This document shows positions 19,004 to 29,278 of a stretch of DNA of 55,294 bases, one piece after another (positions within the stretch are counted from its first letter, which is position 1; each line of letters opens with the position of its first letter). The notes under the pieces were generated by a model. It worked only from the letters and a program-made list of their open reading frames with translations, was not told the origin of the DNA and ran no database searches. This DNA is from Zelonia costaricensis (lineage: Eukaryota; Euglenozoa; Kinetoplastea; Trypanosomatida; Trypanosomatidae). Both the position numbers and the translations under genes were made by a program. The stretch covers positions 1 through 55,294 of the forward strand of contig JASAOO010003404.1 in NCBI GenBank assembly GCA_030849075.1. Reading direction: 5' to 3'.

Positions 19004-22000
19004 ATGGGGTGCAAGAGCTCATCCCACGCCATGTCGGGTACCTCCTCCGTCGCCGCCTCGGTGCGCGACGCGATCGATGACATCACCAACGCATCCCCCG
19101 TCTTCGGCGCCGGCGTGCACGTTGGGCGATCCGGTAACGTGGACCTCTCCAATCGAGACATGGACGTGCTGGGGCCGCAGATGGTGAACATGATCAACGA
19201 GGACAACCTCCACCGCACCGCCACCTCGCTGACGCTCTCCAACAACAAGCTGTACGCGCTGGCGAAGGAACTGCCGTTGCTGTCGAACTTGCGCGAGGTC
19301 GACATCGACCACAACCGGTTTCAGCGCTTCCCCGAGGTGCTCGTCCGGCTGCCGCGGCTGTGGCGCATCAACGCGAGCTTCAACCCCATCGACAGCGCGC
19401 GCGGCTTCGATACACTGCCACGACTCATCTCGCTGCGCTCGCTGACGGTGCGGGACTGCGGCCTCAAGGAGATCCCTGTCGCGGTGATCCAGTGCGAGCT
19501 GCTCGAGGAGCTCGATGTGGGCAACAACCCGGATATCAAGATTACCGGCGTCGCGCTGCACCGTCTGGCCCGTCTCAAGAAGCTTGGCGTAGCCTCCTGC
19601 AACCTCGGTGGCCGCACGCTGCCCGCCACCATCAAGCGGATGCGGCTCACCTCGCTGGACATCTCCGGCAACGCCTTCACCTTCGCTGACCCGCACTTCT
19701 TCGGGAAGAACCTGCCGCGCACGCTGGTGGAGCTGCACCTTGTCGGCATGAAGCTGACGGCGCCGCCGGCGGTGGTGGCGCTGCTGAAGCAGCTGAACTT
19801 CCTGGACCTCGCCGAGAATCCCATCGAGACGCTCGACGTGCTGGCCGGGCGCGTGGTGAAGCGGCTGCCGCACGTGTCGAGCAACGGCACGGTGGCCACC
19901 ACCGGCACCAACGCGATGTCGGACCTGCCGGACGACGAGGAGGAGGACGCCTTCGAAGACGAGGAGACCGCCACGCACGTCTCCGGCGGCGGCGCGAGCG
20001 CGGCGACGACGCGGGTCAGCCTCAGCAAAGCGAGCAAGGCCGGCATCGTCGCGCATGTGACGCAGCCCATCCCACTTAAGCGTCTCTCGCTACGCTCCTG
20101 CGGCTTCCGCATGGTGCCCAAGTACTTCCACAAGCTCGACCACCTCGAGGACCTCGACCTTTCCGAGAACGAGAACCTCGACGACCCGAACATGACCCTC
20201 TTCTCGCTGCAGAGCCTGGTGACGCTGAACATCGTTGGCTGCCCCTTCGCCGAGGACCCGTCGCAGTCGCGCAACGAGTGGTTCGACATCGGCAAGCTGC
20301 GCGACCTGCGCAACATCCAGTGGGAGGTATGGAAGAGCGAGCACAACATGAGCCCCTACCGCACGAAGATCCCGATCGAGCTGTGCGCGCTGCAGCTGCG
20401 GACACTGAACGAGGTGCAGCTGCGCAAGAACCTCTTCACGGGCAACATCGTGGAGACGGTGATCAACCTGCTGTCGGACGGGTACTTCAAGGTCGATCTC
20501 TCTGTGGACGAGATGATCCTGCACAGCCACATGGCGGCCGTCAAGGCCTTCACGGAGGGCGAGCGGTTCTTCTTCCCCCGGGCGGTCACAGAGACGCCGG
20601 GCATCGCGTGCGCCGTCCCGCCCGCGGCCCTCGGCGAGGTCAACCTGAAGATCGCTGTCAGTCGCTACATCTTCTTCCTCGCCATGCAGGCGGCGAATTA
20701 CGACGCGGTGATCATTCCGCCGCTCGATGTGATGGTCATCCACTACGCGCAGCTCACCGTCAGCCCGCTCAACTACCGCACCGACTGCGAGGCGGTGTGC
20801 GGGCGCGTTCTCAATTGCAACTACCGCACCTTCTTCGCGGAGCAGAAGAAACACCAGGCCGAGGCGAAGAGCGTCGTGGACGCGTCACGTCGCATCTGGA
20901 ACTTGATGGTGCGCTCCGCCCAGCGCGACCTCGTGTGGCTGCGCTACGACTTCTGGGACAAGCGGCTGCGTGCCGCGTCGTCGTCGGCGTCGGCCACCGC
21001 CGCTGCGAACGGCAACGGCGTCGCCGCGACCGAGCCGATTCCCAGCCCAAAGGTGCCGGGCGCGTCGAGCTCGCAGCCCACTCCGTCGGCGGGGCCCACG
21101 TCCAACGGCAGCGGGGAGGCGACGGCGATCCCGACGACGCTGCCGCTGCTGCTGGGCAAGTCCGCGCCGGAGGTGAGCCAGGACTGGCAGACGATGGTCG
21201 GCATCGACTCGGCGCAAGACCTCGCGGGCGTGCTCGACCAGGCCATCACGGCGCACTTTGCGGAGAAGGGCATCCACGAGTTCGCCGCGTCCCTTCACGA
21301 GTTCTTCCGCATGAACCGCTGCTTCCTCCGCAACGAGGACTCGCTGTGGAAGGCGGACCTGGACTGGAACCGGTACGTGAAGTTCCTCACCCTCTACGCG
21401 TACCGCAGCGCGGTGCTCGAGGACGACTCGACCTTCGTGGTGGAGCCGATCGCAGACGAGGAGGGCAACCTCGTCGCGCCGGCCCGCACGACGTCGATGC
21501 TGGGCAAGCGCTACGACACGATGGAGAACCGCAGCTTCAGCGACCCGAGCAAGTACCTGCCGAAGCCGCAGGAGGCGCCCGCAAAGGCCGCGTCGGTGCT
21601 GGGCGCCGGCTCGGCAACGGCGGAAGGGGTGCCCGAGAGCGGCGCCGAGGGCGGCTCGCCGGCGCCGGGCCGCACCACCAGCGGCATAGCCCGCCGCTCG
21701 CCGTCCACGCTGCTGCAGGCCCGCAAGTCCAACAAGCGTCTCGTAATGGTGCGGCAACTCACGTCGAACCCGGTGCCGACCATCGGCATCATCTTCATGC
21801 TGCACGCCCACCGCACCTCGCACCTCAAGTACTACCAGTCGCTCTCGCTCTTCGCCATCGAGAATGTCGACGTGACATGGGAGAGCAACTGCACTAGCCG
21901 CATCCTGAAGCAGACCTGCGACGCCTGGATCGCGCTGTACGACGAGGCCTACGTCAGCGAGAACACTTACATAGGTTTCACGTACGAGATCAAGAGCGGC

Positions 22001-22222
22001 GTGCTGCTGCCCACCACCGACCCCGGCGACGCTGCCGACGGCGTCGTTGCCGATGCCGCGCGCGGCAAGAAGTGCACCGCCGCGGGGGCGCAGAAGCATC
22101 AGTACACGTACGAGCCGGCCGCGCAGCCGCGTGACTCGTGTTTGAAAGCCAAGACCCGCAAGTCGAACGTGGGCCGCGGCGTCACCTTCTGCAGTGCCGA
22201 CACGGAGTTTGGTGTGTTTTAG
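19004..22222 (+). CDS. N-myristoylated/palmitoylated leucine-rich repeat protein with GRDP-like domain
   Basis: This is a 1072-residue protein. It begins MGCKSSS, with Gly2 for myristoylation, Cys3 for palmitoylation and Ser6 fitting the myristoylation consensus, so membrane or flagellar-membrane attachment is likely. Leucine-rich repeats span about residues 60-290 (for example SLTLSNNKLYAL, LDVGNNPD, LDISGNAF) and resume near 350-420 after an acidic insert with DDEEEDAFEDEE. About residues 500-660 resemble the glycine-rich-domain-protein (GRDP, formerly DUF1399) family: IIPPLDVMVIHYAQLTVSPLNYRTDC parallels the family's PPLDVDLVWHTH segment. H580 is kept, but the second His is Ala582. A linker follows, then a conserved C-terminal domain near 925-1010. 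It is probably a scaffold. No enzyme motif is visible. The start is the first ATG that yields the acylation motif. Confidence 0.85.
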   Translation: MGCKSSSHAMSGTSSVAASVRDAIDDITNASPVFGAGVHVGRSGNVDLSNRDMDVLGPQMVNMINEDNLHRTATSLTLSNNKLYALAKELPLLSNLREVDIDHNRFQRFPEVLVRLPRLWRINASFNPIDSARGFDTLPRLISLRSLTVRDCGLKEIPVAVIQCELLEELDVGNNPDIKITGVALHRLARLKKLGVASCNLGGRTLPATIKRMRLTSLDISGNAFTFADPHFFGKNLPRTLVELHLVGMKLTAPPAVVALLKQLNFLDLAENPIETLDVLAGRVVKRLPHVSSNGTVATTGTNAMSDLPDDEEEDAFEDEETATHVSGGGASAATTRVSLSKASKAGIVAHVTQPIPLKRLSLRSCGFRMVPKYFHKLDHLEDLDLSENENLDDPNMTLFSLQSLVTLNIVGCPFAEDPSQSRNEWFDIGKLRDLRNIQWEVWKSEHNMSPYRTKIPIELCALQLRTLNEVQLRKNLFTGNIVETVINLLSDGYFKVDLSVDEMILHSHMAAVKAFTEGERFFFPRAVTETPGIACAVPPAALGEVNLKIAVSRYIFFLAMQAANYDAVIIPPLDVMVIHYAQLTVSPLNYRTDCEAVCGRVLNCNYRTFFAEQKKHQAEAKSVVDASRRIWNLMVRSAQRDLVWLRYDFWDKRLRAASSSASATAAANGNGVAATEPIPSPKVPGASSSQPTPSAGPTSNGSGEATAIPTTLPLLLGKSAPEVSQDWQTMVGIDSAQDLAGVLDQAITAHFAEKGIHEFAASLHEFFRMNRCFLRNEDSLWKADLDWNRYVKFLTLYAYRSAVLEDDSTFVVEPIADEEGNLVAPARTTSMLGKRYDTMENRSFSDPSKYLPKPQEAPAKAASVLGAGSATAEGVPESGAEGGSPAPGRTTSGIARRSPSTLLQARKSNKRLVMVRQLTSNPVPTIGIIFMLHAHRTSHLKYYQSLSLFAIENVDVTWESNCTSRILKQTCDAWIALYDEAYVSENTYIGFTYEIKSGVLLPTTDPGDAADGVVADAARGKKCTAAGAQKHQYTYEPAAQPRDSCLKAKTRKSNVGRGVTFCSADTEFGVF

Positions 22223-23108
22223 AAGCGGACATCGATGCTGATGTTGGAGGTGGGGGAGATTGGGGAACGAGGAGGGAGACGGCTGAGAAGGTGAAGCGAA
22301 CTTAACGCCAAGGGAACGGCGGAAGGCCGTGGGCCCGCTCGCCTTTTCGACTTTCCATGGTGCGCGTGTGTGTGTGTGACCCCCGCCCCCCTCCTTCCCC
22401 TCCCCCTCCGCCATGTGCCCGGTCCCCGCTGTGTTGAACGGTGTTTGTTGTTTGTTTGGAGATGATCGAATTGTGGTTCTGCGAAGCGACGTTGCGCGTG
22501 TAGCGCTTTCCCGCTGCGTGGAGCACGTGGCCCCCCACCACACCCTTCCTCCGCCACATCAACTCGACGCATCCCTGTGCTCTCTGGGTTTTCTTCTTCT
22601 TATGTTCCTCTATAAGCAAAGTGAAGGCGGCTGATGAGTCTGCGAGCGCGTACAGGCAGGCCCTGAGTCGGCCTGTGTTCTCCCAGCTTCCTACCGTGTT
22701 TCTCGTACTTCTTCGCGTGCGTGCTCTCCCTCGCTTGTGCTTTCCTTGCTCAGCCACTCTGTGTGTGCGTGTGTGCGTGTGTGTGTGTGTGGCCGTTGTA
22801 TGTGTGCGTGTGTGTGTCTTGTGTGTGTGTTGTGTGTGTAAGCGCGGTGGAACCATGCAGGAGGTGCGGCGGTGTGCGTGTGCCTCTCCACACGCCATAT
22901 TGCGCCGACGCCTAACCCCCCCTCCCCTCCTCCCCTCTACGGCCACTGTTTGTTGTCCACTTCTCGTGCGCCGCGTGTATGGCGGGGGGGGTCCTGCACC
23001 CCCCCCTCCGACCGGCAACCTCACACCTCGTCCGGCCTCAATGAACGACGTTGTCCCTGTGTGTGTGTGTGTGTGTGTGTGTGTGCATGTGTGTCTCTGT
23101 AGCTTTGC

Positions 23109-23390
23109 AGCTGCGTACGTGTGCACCGGAAAGTCAGCTGTGTACGTGAGTTGCTCCCCGACGCACTCCCCCCTTCTTTCTGTATCTGGGGTTCACCCGC
23201 GCCGCGGCGAAGGTCCGTCCACGATGCGTCTTGCCCCCCCCCCCCCCCCCCCCCCNAGCTGCGTACGTGTGCACCGGAAAGTCAGCTGTGTACGTGAGTT
23301 GCTCCCCGACGCACTCCCCCCTTCTTTCTGTATCTGGGGTTCACCCGCGCCGCGGCGAAGGTCCGTCCACGATGCGTCTTGCCCCCCCCC
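23109..23390 (+). repeat. Exact direct duplication of about 130 bp flanking an N
   Basis: The block at 23109-23240 recurs, apparently without change, at 23257-23389. The first copy runs into a long C homopolymer that ends at the N at 23256. The pattern suggests that two contig ends overlapping in sequence were joined across a poly-C gap without merging, more than a real tandem repeat. Confidence 0.8.
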
Positions 23391-23512
23391 TCCCCGCCGC
23401 CGCCGGTCGACGTCCCGCCGCCCCCCTTCCCGTGCCCCTTCAGCTCCCCGCCACTTCATGCCTGACTCTCTTCCCGTCTCCTCTCTCCCTATCGAACACG
23501 GTGCGCTTGTGC

Positions 23513-24212
23513 TCTGTAAACTCGGTAACACCTGCAACGGAGGCGCAGCGCTCATCAGGATGCGGGGCCGCACCCCCTGCCTGCTGCCATGACGGACCCC
23601 CCACGGCGTCTGGCCTGCGTGCGACCAAGGCGCTTTGTGAGCGTCTTCTCTCCATGCTCCACGCGCGTCCATCTGTGTGTCTTTCTCCGTGTGTGTAAGT
23701 GTGTGTCTGTGTGGGACTGCATGCACGTGCGTGTGTCGTCACCAGCCGCACGTCCCTTCACCGCTGCTCGACTGCACCGTTGCGCGTGGCGCCGTGCGCC
23801 TTCACCGCTGCCTCGATGCGGTCGTCGAGCACGGCAGAGGCGCCCCCCCTCTTCCCCTCCTTNTCTGTAAACTCGGCAACACCTGCAACGGAGGCGCAGC
23901 GCTCATCAGGATGCGGGGCCGCACCCCCTGCCTGCTGCCATGACCGACCCCCACGGCGTCTGGCCTGCGTGCGACCAAGACGCTTTGTGAGCGTCTTCTC
24001 TCCATGCTCCACGCGCGTCCATCTGCGTGTCTCTCTCTGTGTGTGTAAGTGTGTGTCTGTGTGGGACTGCATGCACGTGCGTGTGTCGTCACCAGCCGCA
24101 CGTCCCTTCACCGCTGCTCGACTGCACCGTTGCGCGTGGCGCCGTGCGCCTTCACCGCTGCCTCGATGCGGTCGTCGAGCACGGCAGAGGCGCCGCCCCT
24201 CTTCCCCTCCTT
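23513..24212 (+). repeat. Imperfect direct duplication of about 350 bp flanking an N
   Basis: Copy one is 23513-23862 (350 bp) and copy two is 23864-24212 (349 bp). By eye they differ at about seven bases plus one C indel. An N at 23863 lies exactly at the junction. It may be a true tandem repeat or two haplotype versions placed end to end. Confidence 0.8.
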
Positions 24213-24606
24213 GCTGCAGCACTTGCTCGAACCTCAACTGCTCTGTTCTTCGCTCCCACTCTTCGCATTGTGCGCTTCGTTCTGCGTCGCGTCGCGTTCA
24301 ACGTGATTGTGACTGCTCCCACGGCACTACACCACTTCCCGCCTTTCCCGCGCCCCCCCCCGCCGCTGCGCCACCACACGCCAAGTTGCGAGGGCTGCCT
24401 CCACTCAGCTGACCGGGCCGACACGCCGCCGGAACCCATCAGATCATCCCTAGACACACACACACACACACACACACACACCCGTGTTGCGGCACCGGCT
24501 CTTTGCCCACTGTTTCCCGGGCTCGCCTGTCAGCATCCAGAGGGCCGACGCACCTGACTCAGCCTCACCCCCTCCCCCGCTGCAGCTTTCACGGCGATCG
24601 ACCAGG

Positions 24607-27600
24607 ATGCACGCCAGCAAGACGCGCGGCTCCGCGGCGGCCTCGGTCGCCTCGACGACGCCCGCACGCCGGCCGCGGCCCGCCTCCGCGTCGATCTCTG
24701 TATCCCCTGCACGCCCCGCCGCGTCGCGTGGCGCCTCCCCTGGCGCCACCGCCACGGCCACCGCCGCCGGCCTCGCCGGCCGCAGACGCAGCGTGTCACC
24801 GGCCGCCGTGAAAGGCCTGCGCGGCGACGACGCGGCGACGGCGATCAGCGGCAGCGCGACGCAGCTCGGCTCGACCGCCGCCACCGGCGCGGCACTGTCG
24901 CACTTCGCCCACGACGGCGGCCGCTTCGAGCCTCACGCGTATGAGACGACTTTCAGCGTCCGCGGGCACTACGCCCACATGACGGTGGCGCAGGGGACGG
25001 CCACGCTGTGGTGCGCGAACAGCGCCACGGGGGCCATGGACCTCTACAGCTGCGTCACGGGGCAGCACGTAACCTCGCTGCCTCCGCTGCACGAGGAGGT
25101 GGCCGCCCGCCGCGCAGAGCTCGCGGAGCTCCCGGTCAACGCGCAAGCGGGAAAGGTCGCGGTCACGCCGCGGAGTCGCGGCCTCGTTGGCGTAGGCGGT
25201 GGCGGCGGGGGACGGCGCCTGTCGCTGTCCATCCCGTCCTGCAGCAGCGGCGCCCTCCCATCACCGCCGCCGCCACCGGCGTCGGCGCAGCTCCCCGCCG
25301 GCGAGGTGCGGGCCTCAGCGCTGTGCAGCACGGCGACGCACGTCTGGCTCGGCTACACGGACGGCTCCGTCGCTGTCTACGACGCGCTGTTGCTGAAGCT
25401 GCTCTCGGTGGGGCAGTTCCACCCCAGCCGTGTGGTGGCCGTGGCGGTGCTGCGCAGTGGCCAGGTGGTCTCCGCGTCCACGGATGGCTTGCTGGTGCTG
25501 TGGGACACGGAGCAGGGCGGCTTCGCGGCCATCACCCGCATCGCCGTGCTGATGCAGGACGCTGCGCAGGACGGTGCCGGCCTGCTGTGCGCTATGGTGG
25601 CGGCGCCGGATGCAACGCAGGTGTGCTGCGGCTTCGAAGGGGGCCACGTCTACGCCGTATCCATTGCGGGCCGCTCGCACGAGCAGACGCCGCCGCACCT
25701 CCTGCGCAGCCACCGCGGCCGCATCAACGACATGGCTGTGGTGCGCGACTTGCTCTTCACGGCTGCTGAGGACGGCAGCGTGTGTGTGTGGTACTGCGGC
25801 GGTGGCAGTGCGGCGGCGAGTACGGGTGCAGCGCTCGGCCGTGACCGCGGCAACTCGATCTCCTCCACCAACAACGCACTCATGACCCCCACCACCCCGC
25901 GGGCGCAGCGAGGGACGGGGGCCGTGAAGCTGCTGAAGCGCGTGCCGGTCAAGCCGAACGTGCGGTGCCTGCTGGCCGAGCCGCAGACAGGCAGCGTGTG
26001 GGTGGCCTACGCCGACGGCCTCATGGAGCGCTGGAGCGCCAACCCCGACGACGACTACGGCGTGGAAGAGGTTGTCGAGAACGCCATGACCTCCGCCATC
26101 GCCGCGGCGAGCAGCAACAGCAGCAGCAGCGGCTCCGGTGGCGGTGGGGTGCAGGCCCTCCTCTCGCTCAGCGCCGTGCAGACGATGCAGTGGCTTGCCT
26201 TGTCGAGCAACGGCGTCAACAAGGTCTGGTACGGGCACAAGAACACGCTCGAGATCAACCTCGCCCACGCCATCACGACGCTGGCACAGGTCGTGGAGCA
26301 GGACACCGAGGACGCCGCGGCGTGGCGGGAGCGGGCGAGCCTGCTGGCCCAGAAGGAGCTCGAGCGGCGCCACAAGTACATCTGCATCCTCGAGCAGCTC
26401 AACGAGCAACGCGTGCTGGTGCGGCACTACGACATGTGGAAGCGCGCCGTGCTGTACTGCGGCGCACGGCGGCGCCGCCGCACCGCTCTAGCCGAGACGG
26501 TCGCGACGAAGGCACGTGTGCAGCTCACGCGGACGTACTTCGGAAAGTGGGCCTCCTTCTACGACGCCCAGCAGCGGTACATGCGCGGCTACGTGCTTTC
26601 CATGGCCCTCTCGCGCGCCACCGAGCAGCAGCAGCTCCACGGGTACCTGCTGCGCTGGCAGGCCTTCGTCGTGCGCCGGCAGCTGCGCCACACGGCGGAG
26701 CGGCACGCCTGCATGCTGGCTCGACTCGTTGCTGTTGGCACGCTCGGGGCGTGCTTCCGGCAGTGGCGCGCGGTGGCGGCGCGGACAACCATGCGCCGGC
26801 AGTCGACGTGCGTGACCGAGGAGCAACTTGCGCTGCTCGCGAGCAAGGCGCAGCGGCAGGTGCTGCATCGCGTACTGCGTCGGTGGCTGGCGCACCACGA
26901 CGACCACACAGCGGAACGGAGCACGACGCCGACGCCGGCGCTGCAGCGCTCGCGCGGCCAGCGCGCCGCCTGGGCTGATCCTCCGGCTGCAGGACACGTG
27001 TCCGCCGTCTCCCGCTTCGCCGCGCACTACGCCCGCGAGCTGGAGCAGCACCACGCGCGGCAGGTGCTGTTCCGGTGGCGCGCCTGGACGGAGCGTCGCG
27101 CGCGTCTCGCGTCATTCGCCGCCGTGGCAGCCCTCCGCGAGGTGCAGCTTCGGTACGAGGCACGCCAGCGCTTCTTCCTGCAGTGGCGGCAGCGGGTGCA
27201 CGCCCGGCACGCGGCCGAGAACACGGCACAGCTAAAGGCACTCGAGGTTGCCCTGCATCGCGCCGAGGCCGATCACGGCGACGTGTTCGAGAAGCTCCAG
27301 CTGCAGCGACAGCTGGACACGCTGCAGCAGCGGCAGGCCACAGAGGAGGCGCACGTGGCGCACATCAAGGCGCAGCTCGCGGCGGCGGACCAGACCTGCG
27401 CTGACTTGCGGGCGCGCCAGCAGCCGCCACACCACCCGCGCCAGGGCGACGAGGGCAGCAGCACCAGCGGCGGGGGCGGCGACGGAGTTGCGGCGGCACA
27501 AAGCGCGTCGAACGGTGAAGGCGCACTCAGCGCCTCCACCTCGCGCACGGGCGCACACGGCGGCGGCGGTGCGACCACCAGCCTGGGCCTGTCCGCCGCC

Positions 27601-28209
27601 ATGCACCAAAGCTCGCAGCCGTCACTGCCGTCCCACGTGCTCCTGTCCAGCACGAGCCGCGGCCACATGGCCCAACACGCGGCGTGGTACCGCTCGCTTG
27701 TGGACCAGCAGCGCCTCTCCCCCATTGTGCTGGCCCACATGCCGATGGAGGACGCCGTGCACCACGTCATGGGGCAGCTCAAGGGCAACGTGGTGAACGT
27801 GTACACCGATCTCGCACTATTTCGTCAGGTCAAGGACCGCCGCCGCGCCGGCACCTCCGCCGTGGGCATCCTGCTGGAGGCGTTTGGCGAAGTCAAGCGG
27901 CTCATCGTGACCACCGTGCGAGGTGCCTCGGCGAACGCGGCGGCGGCGCGGATGGGCGGGAAGGCGACGCGGTGGCCTCTCAGCATGGAGGCGCTGGACT
28001 GCATCCCGGTGCACCACTGCGCGTCGGTGCTGGGTGCTGTCAAGACCCTCGTCGTGGCGTACGACTTGCTGCAGCCGGATGACATGGCCGGGGTGCAGAG
28101 CACGTGCGAGGAACTCGTGGTCAACGCGGACTGGGTCTTCCTGATTGCGCGCGCCTGCTACCTGCGTCGCAAGCCGGTGCCGCCCGCCAACAACCGGCAG
28201 CTGGTGTGA
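24607..28209 (+). CDS. WD40-repeat and Sfi1-like Trp-repeat protein with coiled coil
   Basis: This is a 1200-residue protein. After a Ser/Ala-rich N-terminus, WD40-type blades cover about residues 235-490, for example HVWLGYTDGSVAVYDA, VVSASTDGLLVLWDT, LLFTAAEDGSVCVWYC and VWVAYADGLMERW. From about 600 to 870 there are at least six regularly spaced Trp-centred helical repeats (DMWKRAV, YFGKWASFY, LLRWQAFV, FRQWRAV, LRRWLAHH, LFRWRAW, FLQWRQRV) of the Sfi1 type, which bind centrin in other eukaryotes. A coiled coil follows at about 870-940. A Gly/Ser linker then leads to a conserved C-terminal domain of about 190 residues that I do not recognise. A basal-body or cytoskeletal location is inferred. 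The start ATG gives MHASKTRG. The open frame also has an in-frame GTG further upstream, which I did not use. Confidence 0.85.
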   Translation: MHASKTRGSAAASVASTTPARRPRPASASISVSPARPAASRGASPGATATATAAGLAGRRRSVSPAAVKGLRGDDAATAISGSATQLGSTAATGAALSHFAHDGGRFEPHAYETTFSVRGHYAHMTVAQGTATLWCANSATGAMDLYSCVTGQHVTSLPPLHEEVAARRAELAELPVNAQAGKVAVTPRSRGLVGVGGGGGGRRLSLSIPSCSSGALPSPPPPPASAQLPAGEVRASALCSTATHVWLGYTDGSVAVYDALLLKLLSVGQFHPSRVVAVAVLRSGQVVSASTDGLLVLWDTEQGGFAAITRIAVLMQDAAQDGAGLLCAMVAAPDATQVCCGFEGGHVYAVSIAGRSHEQTPPHLLRSHRGRINDMAVVRDLLFTAAEDGSVCVWYCGGGSAAASTGAALGRDRGNSISSTNNALMTPTTPRAQRGTGAVKLLKRVPVKPNVRCLLAEPQTGSVWVAYADGLMERWSANPDDDYGVEEVVENAMTSAIAAASSNSSSSGSGGGGVQALLSLSAVQTMQWLALSSNGVNKVWYGHKNTLEINLAHAITTLAQVVEQDTEDAAAWRERASLLAQKELERRHKYICILEQLNEQRVLVRHYDMWKRAVLYCGARRRRRTALAETVATKARVQLTRTYFGKWASFYDAQQRYMRGYVLSMALSRATEQQQLHGYLLRWQAFVVRRQLRHTAERHACMLARLVAVGTLGACFRQWRAVAARTTMRRQSTCVTEEQLALLASKAQRQVLHRVLRRWLAHHDDHTAERSTTPTPALQRSRGQRAAWADPPAAGHVSAVSRFAAHYARELEQHHARQVLFRWRAWTERRARLASFAAVAALREVQLRYEARQRFFLQWRQRVHARHAAENTAQLKALEVALHRAEADHGDVFEKLQLQRQLDTLQQRQATEEAHVAHIKAQLAAADQTCADLRARQQPPHHPRQGDEGSSTSGGGGDGVAAAQSASNGEGALSASTSRTGAHGGGGATTSLGLSAAMHQSSQPSLPSHVLLSSTSRGHMAQHAAWYRSLVDQQRLSPIVLAHMPMEDAVHHVMGQLKGNVVNVYTDLALFRQVKDRRRAGTSAVGILLEAFGEVKRLIVTTVRGASANAAAARMGGKATRWPLSMEALDCIPVHHCASVLGAVKTLVVAYDLLQPDDMAGVQSTCEELVVNADWVFLIARACYLRRKPVPPANNRQLV

Positions 28210-29278
28210 CCACCGCTGACGTGGGCTTCCTTCGGCTTCCTACATGCGTGCGTGTGGGCGACGGCCGAGTGCGTCGGTGCTGTGTACGAGTCGCTTCCAT
28301 GCCACGCCACCCCCCCCTCCTTCCCGTCCACCCATTCCGGGGTCTTTGTTGATCTCTTCTCGTATCGTATGTGTGTTTGTGTGTGTGAGTGTGTGTGTGA
28401 CTGAAAGTGTTAGACGTGTTCCACTGTACCGGCCCTTCACCCCCTCCCCCTTCCAACCCCCGCTGCACCTTCTCGTGCCGCCGCTGCCTTCGCCTTTGCG
28501 TTTGCTTTTCTTTTCCTTTTAGAGTTGTACAGAGAGTCCGCGTCCTTGCTGGCCCGGGTGTGTTTGACTGTATCTGTGCGTGCGTGTGTGTGCGTGTGTG
28601 AATGGGGCCGTGAGTCTGTGCGCGGTGGTGTCTTCGCCGGCTTCTCCCCTCGCGTGCAGTGCCACAGGCGAGGAATGGAGACGGGTGCGGATGAAGGCTC
28701 ACTCTCCCTCGTGTTGATGTGTGTGCGTGTGTGCTGTTGCGGTTCATTAGAGCTACATGAGAACACGACAGACTGAAAAATGCCACCGACAACGCGGCAT
28801 TGCACAGAGCCTGTTGCGGGCAGTGGCGCAAGTGGTGCGGCACGTCACGCTCACAGGCTCCCTCAAGGCGGCCAACCGCGCGATGATCTAGTGGTGAGTG
28901 TGGGTGTGGGTGTGGGAGTGTGTTATCGGTCATCTTCGAGCTGCAGACACACACACACACACACAAGGCGATCGTAGAACAGCAGTGCGCATGCGTCGGA
29001 TCGACAAACACAGTACCTCGACAATCCACTAGACCGCTGTTGATAAGACGCCTTTTACTAAACCGCTCCCCGCTTCCTATTACCTTCTCCCCCCCCCCCT
29101 CCCCCCCCCCGCCCGCACGCTGCAGCTCGGCGGCTCGTCGTGCATCGACGGTCCTGTGCTGCACCCACCGAGCTCGCACCTCCACGCACCCGCACAGCGA
29201 CCACCGCTCTGGAACCGGCAGGAGGGCGGCTGCCATCACCTCTAACGTTGCCTTCCCTCTGCCTCGCGGCACGCCATC
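28210..29278. other. Intergenic spacer
   Basis: There is no supported gene. TG runs lie at about 28366-28402 and 28578-28602, soon after the upstream stop. A CA run is at about 28946-28966, and a strong C/T tract at 29083-29112 could direct splicing of the next gene. Confidence 0.6.

Larger units (their letters stand above)
22223..24606. other. 2.4 kb spacer containing two duplicated blocks and two Ns
   Basis: No convincing gene was found. TG runs lie at 22360-22378, 22760-22840 and 23058-23095. Two direct duplications abut Ns at 23256 and 23863 (annotated separately). A (CA)n run at about 24453-24481 and a C/T tract precede the WD40 gene. Its true length may be overstated because of the assembly joins. 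Confidence 0.6.

Noticed and set aside
20885..22543. 552-residue minus-strand open frame over the LRR gene end
   Set aside because: No domain. It overlaps clear GRDP-like and C-terminal coding on the + strand.
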